A stretch of 23,691 nucleotides of DNA from a bacterium UBP6_UBA1177 (lineage in GTDB: Bacteria > UBP6 > UBA1177): the NCBI GenBank assembly GCA_002310995.1, contig DBYV01000058.1, positions 1-23,691 of the forward strand, given 5' to 3'. This document shows, in pieces, positions 7,109 through 12,617 of this stretch. The notes beneath the pieces are model-generated. The model made no database searches. It saw nothing but the letters and a program-made list of their open reading frames with translations, and was not told where the DNA came from. The translations under genes and the position numbers were made by a program. Each line of letters starts with the position of its first letter. The first letter of the stretch is position 1.

Positions 7109-8133
7109 ATATTTTAGTTACCGGCGGAGCGGGATACATCGGGTCTCATACTGTCGTTGAACTTATAAATGCTGGTCACGGCGTTGTTATCGTTGACAAC
7201 TTTTCAAACTCGAAACCCGAAGCAATTGCGCGTGTTGAAAAGATAACCTCCTCAAAAATCAGATTCTATGAAGCCGATATCCGCGACAAAGAGGCTTTGA
7301 CAAAAATCTTTTCAGAAAACAGTTTTGACTGTTGCATTCATTTTGCAGGTTTCAAAGCTGTCGGAGAATCTGTTATAAAGCCGTGGATTTATTACGAAAA
7401 CAACATCTACGGAACTTTGGTTCTGCTTGATGCGATGCGCTCTGCCGGCTGCAAAAACATAATTTTCTCTTCTTCTGCGACTGTTTACGGCGATCCGGCA
7501 TTTGTTCCTATAACCGAGGAATGTCCGAAAGGAAAATGCACGAATCCTTACGGCCAGACCAAATCGATGCTTGAGGAGATTCTCATTGATTTTCACACCG
7601 CCGACATCAAAACAAACGATCCGAACCCGTGGAATATCGTGCTTCTGCGCTATTTCAACCCAGTCGGAGCGCACAAGTCGGGGCTTATCGGCGAAGATCC
7701 GAAAGGAATTCCGAACAATCTGATGCCTTACATCACGCAGGTTGCAGCGGGGAAACTCAATCACCTCACCGTTTTTGGAAACGACTACAAAACCCATGAC
7801 GGCACCGGAGTGAGAGACTATATTCACGTTGTCGATCTCGCAAAAGGTCATGTCAAAGCGCTTGCCGCAATCGAAAAAAAGTGCGGAGTCGCAATTTACA
7901 ACCTGGGAACAGGCACAGGTTACAGCGTTCTGGACATCGTTCACGCCTTTGAAGAAGCCAATGACCTCAAAATCCCCTACGAAATCGGTCCGAGAAGACC
8001 CGGCGACATCGCGCAGTGCTATTCTTCACCGAAAAAAGCCGAAAAAGAACTCGGCTGGAAAGCAGAAAACGGCATCGTCGAAATGTGCCGCGACAGCTGG
8101 AACTGGCAGAAGAACAACCCGAACGGCTATTAG
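7105..8133 (+). CDS. galE: UDP-glucose 4-epimerase
   Basis: A 342-residue extended short-chain dehydrogenase/reductase that interconverts UDP-glucose and UDP-galactose (Leloir pathway, and supply of galactose units for surface polysaccharide). The NAD-binding G-G-A-G-Y-I-G is at 7-13. The catalytic triad is visible as Ser124 in S-S-S-A-T-V-Y-G, Tyr149 and Lys153 in N-P-Y-G-Q-T-K. Other GalE-typical segments are N-N-I-Y-G-T, R-Y-F-N-P-V-G-A-H, and G-T-G-V-R-D-Y-I-H-V. Full length and intact. The start overlaps the pgi stop by 4 bases, with AAGGAG just upstream inside pgi. Coupling with pgi suggests a route from fructose 6-phosphate towards sugar nucleotides, though the glucose-1-phosphate steps are not in this window. 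A terminator-like hairpin follows the stop. Confidence 0.97.
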   Translation: MNILVTGGAGYIGSHTVVELINAGHGVVIVDNFSNSKPEAIARVEKITSSKIRFYEADIRDKEALTKIFSENSFDCCIHFAGFKAVGESVIKPWIYYENNIYGTLVLLDAMRSAGCKNIIFSSSATVYGDPAFVPITEECPKGKCTNPYGQTKSMLEEILIDFHTADIKTNDPNPWNIVLLRYFNPVGAHKSGLIGEDPKGIPNNLMPYITQVAAGKLNHLTVFGNDYKTHDGTGVRDYIHVVDLAKGHVKALAAIEKKCGVAIYNLGTGTGYSVLDIVHAFEEANDLKIPYEIGPRRPGDIAQCYSSPKKAEKELGWKAENGIVEMCRDSWNWQKNNPNGY

Positions 8134-8136
8134 ATT

Positions 8137-8157
8137 CCCCATCTAAGTTAGAGGGGG
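8137..8157. repeat. Short palindrome after galE
   Basis: CCCC-a-TCTAA-g-TTAGA-g-GGGG (8137-8157) is a palindrome with one mismatch pair, located 4 bases after the galE stop between convergent galE and tkt. The perfect symmetry leaves almost no loop, so a DNA-level or dispersed-repeat origin is as likely as an RNA hairpin. Confidence 0.5.
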
Positions 8158-8191
8158 TGGCGCGTAGCGACGGGGGCGTGTGCCGCCTTTT
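8156..8191 (+). terminator. Terminator-like hairpin for galE
   Basis: GGTGGCGCG (8156-8164) can pair with CGTGTGCCGCC (8177-8187 region), using G-T pairs, around a loop rich in G and C; TTTT (8188-8191) follows. The T run is short, so termination efficiency is uncertain. The orientation suits the moxR-galE unit. Nothing comparable with a T run is seen for tkt on the other strand. Confidence 0.45.
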
Positions 8192-8203
8192 CAAATTGAG
8201 TAT

Positions 8204-10201
8204 TTATTTTATGGTCTTTGCGATTTTTACGATATTTTCAGCGGTGAAACCGTATTTTTCCATCACCTGACTTCCGGGAGCGGACGTTCCGAACGAATCC
8301 ACTGCGATGATTTTGCCTTTGTCGCCTGCGTATTTTTCCCAGCCGAAACTTGTTCCAGCTTCAACGACGACGCGGTTTTTGACCGATTTCGGAAGCACCG
8401 ATTCCCGGTATTTTGCCGGCTGTTTTTCGAATGTTTCACATGAAACCATGTTGACAACGCGCACTTTCAAGCCTTCTTTTCTCAAGGTTTCGGCAGCCTC
8501 GAGCGCAATGTGGACTTCGGAGCCTGTTGCGATGATTATCGTGTCGGGAGCTGCTTCCTCAAGAATCGAATAAGCGCCTTTGAGGGCGTTTTCAGCCGCA
8601 GCGTATTTCGTTCTGTCGATGACAGGAACATCTTGACGTGTCAGAATAAGGGCTACGGGCTGATTTTTGTTTTCAAGAATGTGTTTCCACGCGACCGATA
8701 CTTCGTTTGCATCTGCCGGACGCCATACTTCAAGACCGGGAATGCAACGCAGCGTTGCAAGCTGTTCAACGGGCTGGTGTGTAGGACCGTCCTCGCCTAC
8801 CGCAAGCGAATCGTGGGTGAAAAGGAATATTGAACCGAGTTTTGCCAAAGCGGCGAGTCTTATCGGAGGACGCATGTAGTCTACAAACGAGAAAAATGTT
8901 CCGGTGTAAGGTCTCAGCATTCCGTGGTAGAAAATACCGTTTGCGATTGCTCCCATCGCGTGTTCACGGACTCCGAAGTGGATGTTTCTGCCCGAAAAAT
9001 CATCAGCCGAGATCCATTTTTCGCCCGAAATCGTCGTTTTAGTCGAGCAGCTGAGGTCTGCGTCGCCGCCTACGAGCCAGGGAACTGCTTTGCCGAGAGC
9101 AGCAAGGATTTTTCCGTCTGCGGCACGGGTCGCCATTTTCGTTCCTGCTTCGAATTTAGGAAGAATATTGTCCAGATTTTCGACTTTAAGCTCCTGCATT
9201 GCCTTGAACTGAGCCGCTTCTTCGGGATATTTCGCCGAATATTCCGCAAAAAGTTTGTTCCACTTTGAAACAGCACGCTTTCCGGCGCGTTTTATCGAAG
9301 CGAAATCTTTTTTAACATCATCATCGACAAAGAAAAATTTGTCGGGGTCCATTCCGAAACCCTTTTTTACTGCCGCAAGTTCGTCTGCACCGAGCGGTGA
9401 ACCGTGGGAAGAGGAGCTTCCAGCCTTGTTCGGAGAACCGAAGCCGATAGTCGTTTTGACAATGATAAGTGTCGGTTTTAACTGCTCTTTTTTTGCTTTT
9501 GCAATCGCACGGTCAATTGATTTGAGGTCGCTGTCGCCGTCTGCAACGGTAAGTACCTGGAAACCGTAGCTTTCAAAGTGTTTTTTGACATCTTCAGTGA
9601 ATGTTATTGCGGTCGGGCCGTCAAGCGAAATATCGTTTGAATCGTAGAGAAGAATGAGCTTTCCGAGTTTCAGGTGCCCTGCAAGAGAAGCCGCTTCGGA
9701 AGCGATTCCTTCCATCATGCAGCCGTCACCCAAAAGCGCAAAAGTATAGTGGTCGATCAGCTCGAATCCCGGTTTGTTGAACCTTGCGGCAAGTATTTTT
9801 TCAGCAATCGCCATGCCGACTGCGTTAGCTATTCCTTGACCGAGCGGGCCCGTGGAAGCGTCAACGCCAGGAGTTACGCCGAATTCTGGATGTCCCGGAG
9901 TCTTACTGCCGAACTGCCTGAAATTTTTCAGATCGTCCATCGAAAGCTTGTATCCCGCCAGATGGAGCATCGAATAGAGAAGCGCGCTGCCGTGCCCTGC
10001 CGAAAGGACAAATCTGTCGCGGTTTATCCAGTCAGGATGCACCGGAGAAACCTTGAGATGCCGCTTCCAGAGAGTGTAAGCCATCGGTGCCGCACCCATC
10101 GGAAGGCCGGGATGCCCCGAATTCGCCTTCTGAATCATGTCTGCGGACAAAACTCTTATCGTGTTGACACTTTTTGCTGAAAAACTATCGGGAAAAGCCA
10201 T
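8204..10201 (-). CDS. tkt: Transketolase
   Basis: A 665-residue thiamine-diphosphate enzyme that transfers two-carbon ketol units in the pentose phosphate pathway. Motifs: N-S-G-H-P-G at 27-32, the cofactor motif G-D-G-C-M-M-E-G at 158-165 with the following S-N-D at 188-190, F-G-V-R-E-H-A-M-G with catalytic Glu413, and the H-D-S-L-A-V-G-E-D-G-P-T-H-Q-P segment that closes the active site. I place the start at 10201: GGAG lies 6 bases ahead of that ATG, and the protein then begins like other transketolases. The in-frame ATGs at 10213 and 10243 would add extra residues, and the 10213 codon overlaps the ribosome site itself. The gene converges on galE and is monocistronic, with its own promoter at 10235-10262. 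Confidence 0.97.
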   Translation of the reverse strand: MAFPDSFSAKSVNTIRVLSADMIQKANSGHPGLPMGAAPMAYTLWKRHLKVSPVHPDWINRDRFVLSAGHGSALLYSMLHLAGYKLSMDDLKNFRQFGSKTPGHPEFGVTPGVDASTGPLGQGIANAVGMAIAEKILAARFNKPGFELIDHYTFALLGDGCMMEGIASEAASLAGHLKLGKLILLYDSNDISLDGPTAITFTEDVKKHFESYGFQVLTVADGDSDLKSIDRAIAKAKKEQLKPTLIIVKTTIGFGSPNKAGSSSSHGSPLGADELAAVKKGFGMDPDKFFFVDDDVKKDFASIKRAGKRAVSKWNKLFAEYSAKYPEEAAQFKAMQELKVENLDNILPKFEAGTKMATRAADGKILAALGKAVPWLVGGDADLSCSTKTTISGEKWISADDFSGRNIHFGVREHAMGAIANGIFYHGMLRPYTGTFFSFVDYMRPPIRLAALAKLGSIFLFTHDSLAVGEDGPTHQPVEQLATLRCIPGLEVWRPADANEVSVAWKHILENKNQPVALILTRQDVPVIDRTKYAAAENALKGAYSILEEAAPDTIIIATGSEVHIALEAAETLRKEGLKVRVVNMVSCETFEKQPAKYRESVLPKSVKNRVVVEAGTSFGWEKYAGDKGKIIAVDSFGTSAPGSQVMEKYGFTAENIVKIAKTIK

Positions 10202-10234
10202 TTTTTTCTCCATAAAAAGTTCACAAATCGGCGG

Positions 10235-10262
10235 AATATACAAAAAAACAGAGAAACGACAA
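10235..10262 (-). promoter_or_regulatory. Candidate sigma-70 promoter for tkt
   Basis: On the minus strand TTGTCG (10262-10257) and TATATT (10240-10235) have a 16-base spacer. Initiation near 10228 would leave a leader of about 27 bases ending in GGAGAAAAAA before the 10201 start. Confidence 0.5.
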
Positions 10263-10337
10263 GATAAAAATTATGGCAGATGCCGCTTTCGAAGATTATT
10301 CACAATAAATAAGTTTTGAATTTCTAATATTTTTACT

Positions 10338-10364
10338 TTTACTTCAGAAAAGTTTTATTATAAT
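10338..10364 (+). promoter_or_regulatory. Upstream candidate promoter (P1) of the RNA-HEPN module
   Basis: A perfect -10 box TATAAT (10359-10364) with the weak -35 TTTACT (10338-10343), spacer 15, or TTTTAC one base earlier with spacer 16. Start would be near 10371. The tract around it is very AT-rich, so a chance -10 is possible. Confidence 0.4.
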
Positions 10365-10382
10365 ACTAAAGCTTTTTGCTTT

Positions 10383-10411
10383 TTGATAAAAGAACTTGTT
10401 AAAATTAATTT
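10383..10411 (+). promoter_or_regulatory. Candidate promoter (P2) immediately before the structured RNA
   Basis: TTGATA (10383-10388, five of six consensus bases) is 17 bases from TAATTT (10406-10411). The predicted start near 10418 falls just before the first helix strand at 10421, which is where a discrete structured RNA should begin. The -10 match is weak. The spacer and -10 lie in the imperfect palindrome CTTG...AAATTAATTT...CAAG (10395-10415). Confidence 0.4.
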
Positions 10412-10417
10412 CAAGAA

Positions 10418-10500
10418 AAACACTGTAAGGATTAAAAGCGACTGCCACGGTCCCTGGCACTGCAAAGCAGGAGAAAGGATACCGTGGCTTACAGTGAGAA
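10418..10500 (+). ncRNA. Structured leader RNA upstream of the Abi/HEPN gene (abiF-RNA-like candidate)
   Basis: Two perfect 8-bp helices are nested: CACTGTAA (10421-10428) with TTACAGTG (10489-10496), and GCCACGGT (10444-10451) with ACCGTGGC (10481-10488). The 3' strand is continuous over 16 bases, while the 5' strand is interrupted by a 15-base bulge (10429-10443). The 29-base apical part can form CTGC-AAA-GCAG (10460-10470), and CC (10452-10453) can extend the inner helix against GG (10477-10478). No T run follows, so the RNA probably reads into the coding region starting 41 bases later, or is processed from it. From memory, a conserved 'abiF RNA' motif has been reported upstream of abiF-type genes, and AbiF-type HEPN proteins have been linked to RNA antitoxins. 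I have not checked this sequence against that model. Ends are approximate. Confidence 0.7.
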
Positions 10501-10537
10501 ATTTTACGGAACAATTTATAAAAGTCAAGGATAAATT

Positions 10538-11209
10538 ATGGATAAATTAACTTTTCTTAACATAGAAAAATCAATTTCGCCTGAACGGCTGGCTGTCTAT
10601 AAGGCTGACGGAGCAAGCAATGAAACGGCACTTGCAAGATATATCTACAACATAGAATTATCCAAAAGTTTATACCCGATCATAAATATTTTCGAGGTAA
10701 CACTGCGAAATTCCATAGATAAAGCTCTTGAAACATTTTTTAATGTGCCAGATTGGAGTAGTGCGATTCCGCTTACACAAACTGAACTTATGATGATTGA
10801 CGAGGCAAAAATCAAAATTGAGAAAAAAGGTAAGGAATACAGCCACAGTCGGCTTGTTTCGGAGCTCACGCTTGGATTTTGGGTCGCTCTTATGGGGAAA
10901 AAATACAACAATCAAAATTTCCAGTTTTTCATAATAAAACATATCTTTCACGGTTGTTCGTCGAAACAGAAAAGTTCGTCCGCAATGCAGAAAAATCTTG
11001 CTGAAATCCGGTTCCTGCGAAACAGGATAGCCCATCACGAGCGGATTTCACACTGGACTGACTTGGAACAAAAGCATAATTTGATTCTGGATTTTATCCG
11101 CTGGATGTCGCAGGATATGCACAAAATAGCAATACGCAATGACACTTTTGAGGCAGTTTACAAAAACGGAATCACACCTTTTAAACTATTTATAGAAAAA
11201 GATTTTTAA
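10538..11209 (+). CDS. Abi-family HEPN protein (putative abortive-infection ribonuclease)
   Basis: A 223-residue protein of the Abi-like family (abortive-infection type, HEPN fold). Family features: S-P-E-R-L-A-x-Y near 14-21, Y-I-Y-N-I-x-L-S at 35-42, E-V-T-L-R-N-S-I at 53-60, L-T-L-G-F-W-V-A-L at 110-118, and the C-terminal R161-N-R-I-A-H166-H-E, which fits the HEPN ribonuclease motif R-x4-H. HEPN proteins with this motif typically cut RNA, and Abi members stop growth of phage-infected cells. AAGGAT precedes the ATG by 5 bases. The start region is an 11-base tandem duplication (GGATAAATTAT from 10529, again from 10540, last copy one base different). A structured RNA with candidate promoters lies upstream and a terminator directly downstream, making it a self-contained unit. 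No partner antitoxin protein is encoded in the same direction. Activity and control by the RNA are inferred. Confidence 0.85.
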   Translation: MDKLTFLNIEKSISPERLAVYKADGASNETALARYIYNIELSKSLYPIINIFEVTLRNSIDKALETFFNVPDWSSAIPLTQTELMMIDEAKIKIEKKGKEYSHSRLVSELTLGFWVALMGKKYNNQNFQFFIIKHIFHGCSSKQKSSSAMQKNLAEIRFLRNRIAHHERISHWTDLEQKHNLILDFIRWMSQDMHKIAIRNDTFEAVYKNGITPFKLFIEKDF

Positions 11210-11210
11210 T

Positions 11211-11235
11211 CTTTCCACGCTTCCGGAAAGTTTTT
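11211..11235 (+). terminator. Rho-independent terminator of the Abi/HEPN gene
   Basis: CTTTCC (11211-11216), an 8-base loop, GGAAAG (11225-11230) and TTTTT (11231-11235), beginning one base after the stop. It may also serve weakly for the converging nucleotidyltransferase gene, but that side has only an interrupted T/A tract. Confidence 0.7.
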
Positions 11236-11238
11236 ACG

Positions 11239-12000
11239 CTACCGAAGATTTTCCAGAAAAACTTTGTTGAGGCTGTCCCAATTTGAAGGATATTCCTCGT
11301 TTTTTGTCTGCAGAATCCTTTCGATTTCGGCTATATTCTGCTGAATGAAATCGTCAAGAGTTTTGATGTGTGCTCCTTCAGTCTTCTCCAGATTGTGCTT
11401 TTTCGCCTCGAGAAGCCTCATGAAATCGTCTTCGATCTCGCGTGGCATGAAACCCGTGTAAAGTTTTGAAAAAAGTGTCGGCGGCGGGCTTTTCTTGTCG
11501 AGGATCCAGCGGCATGCAAAGATCGGGCGCAGAACGTAAAGATATTTTTTGAGGATGACGCTATCCTCTTTGAAATAGGCACGGAGGTTATTCTTCGCTA
11601 TCGAAATGTAGTGATAAAGCATCCGTTTTTCCGAAAAATATTCGGGTATTATGGTTTTTACCCGATCCCAGTCTCCGGTCGTGCGGTAAACCACCGGCGA
11701 ATCGGCCCACTCGAAAATCACGGGATTCGATTTTGCAAGAAGCAGAAGCAGCTTTTTTATATCCCAGCCGTTGATGTCGTAAATGTCATTCAACTCATAC
11801 TCGATAACATCCCTGATTCCTTCAAGTTTTAAGTAGTCGCGGACATCGCGCACATAGACGAAACGCACGTCGTAATCGCTATCGGGCGAAGCAAAACCCC
11901 ACGCGCGGCTGCCGCTTTCGCAGGCATAAATTATCTTCACACTGCATTTCTGCTCGATTTCCGAAAGTTTTTCTTTGATTGTTTCTTCAATATTTGACAT
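11239..12000 (-). CDS. RlaP/YcgL-like nucleotidyltransferase (DNA polymerase beta superfamily)
   Basis: A 253-residue member of the predicted nucleotidyltransferase family once called YcgL and later linked to RNA repair (RlaP). The active-site pattern is clear: E28-S-G-S-R-A-W-G-F near 28-36 and S-D42-Y-D44-V-R, the G-S and D-x-D of the polymerase beta fold. N-G-W-D-I-K-K near 77-83 and S-N-P-V-I-F-E-W near 91-98 are also typical of the group. The third acidic residue cannot be assigned with confidence. I start at 12000, where GGAGAAAAAA precedes ATG; an upstream in-frame ATG at 12027 lacks a site and touches the msrA stop. It lies 27 bases after msrA and probably shares its mRNA. It converges on the HEPN gene 29 bases away. 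The substrate is unknown: nucleotidyl transfer to RNA, protein or a small molecule are all open. Confidence 0.8.
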   Translation of the reverse strand: MSNIEETIKEKLSEIEQKCSVKIIYACESGSRAWGFASPDSDYDVRFVYVRDVRDYLKLEGIRDVIEYELNDIYDINGWDIKKLLLLLAKSNPVIFEWADSPVVYRTTGDWDRVKTIIPEYFSEKRMLYHYISIAKNNLRAYFKEDSVILKKYLYVLRPIFACRWILDKKSPPPTLFSKLYTGFMPREIEDDFMRLLEAKKHNLEKTEGAHIKTLDDFIQQNIAEIERILQTKNEEYPSNWDSLNKVFLENLR

Positions 12001-12027
12001 TTTTTTCTCCAAGCCGCAACGTTCCAA

Positions 12028-12534
12028 TTATTTTTCCCTCATTGCAATGCAGAAAAGTTCAAGCGGTAAGTGGCAGTAACCGTTGGGATTTTTGACAAGA
12101 TACTTCTGGTGGTACTCTTCGGCGGGATAGAAGTTTTCGAGCGGTTTCACTTCGACTGCGAATTTTCCGGCATCTGAGCCGAGAAGCGATTTTTCATCTT
12201 TTACGGCCGCAACGATGTCGGCAAGGAGCGTTTCGTCGGTGTAGTAAATTCCTGTGCGGTACTGGATCCCGCAGTCACATCCCTGCTGATTGACTGAGAG
12301 CGGATCTATTGCTTTGAAGTAGTAACCGATGAGTTTTTGTGTCGGAAGAACCGTCTCGTCGTATTCGACTTTCACTGTTTCGGCGTGTCCGCTGCCGCCG
12401 CAGACATCCTGATAGCTCGGATTTTTACTCTTTCCGTTGGCGTAACCGACGACTGTTGATTTTATGCCGTTAAACTGGTCGAAAAAACGCTGTGTTCCCC
12501 AGAAACAGCCCCCTGCAAGATAAATCGTTTTCAT
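12028..12534 (-). CDS. msrA: Peptide methionine sulfoxide reductase A
   Basis: A 168-residue reductase that repairs the S-epimer of methionine sulfoxide in proteins, regenerated by thioredoxin. The catalytic cysteine is Cys10 in G-G-C-F-W-G. Other conserved segments are G-Y-A-N-G, Y-Q-D-V-C-G-G-S-G-H-A-E, D-P-L-S-V-N-Q-Q-G and G-I-Q-Y-R-T-G-I-Y-Y. Additional cysteines, C-D-C in the middle and one in G-Y-C-H near the C terminus, could act as resolving residues. GGAGG lies 6 bases ahead of the ATG. It is first in a two-gene unit with the nucleotidyltransferase and is divergent from the DUF1566 lipoprotein gene, sharing an 83-base spacer. No signal peptide, so it is cytoplasmic. Confidence 0.95.
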   Translation of the reverse strand: MKTIYLAGGCFWGTQRFFDQFNGIKSTVVGYANGKSKNPSYQDVCGGSGHAETVKVEYDETVLPTQKLIGYYFKAIDPLSVNQQGCDCGIQYRTGIYYTDETLLADIVAAVKDEKSLLGSDAGKFAVEVKPLENFYPAEEYHQKYLVKNPNGYCHLPLELFCIAMREK

Positions 12535-12549
12535 CGTTTCCTCCGTTTT

Positions 12550-12577
12550 TTGCCTTTTTACAGCCTTTTTCTATAAT
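12550..12577 (+). promoter_or_regulatory. Candidate sigma-70 promoter for the DUF1566 lipoprotein
   Basis: TTGCCT (12550-12555) and a perfect TATAAT (12572-12577) have a 16-base spacer. The start near 12584 gives a leader of about 34 bases with AAGGAGAG before the 12618 ATG. It could also drive ahcY by read-through. Confidence 0.6.
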
Positions 12578-12617
12578 CCCGCGTTTTTATTTGTTCAACT
12601 TTTTTAAGGAGAGAAAA

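Noticed and set aside
10456..10471. TGGCAC...GC resembling a sigma-54 -24/-12 promoter
   Set aside because: The spacing between GG and GC is one base short and the -12 lacks TTGC. The bases are accounted for by the apical part of the RNA hairpin.
10383..10500. Type III toxin-antitoxin style RNA repeat array or CRISPR-like array
   Set aside because: The structured element is present only once; no tandem repeats with regular spacing are seen.
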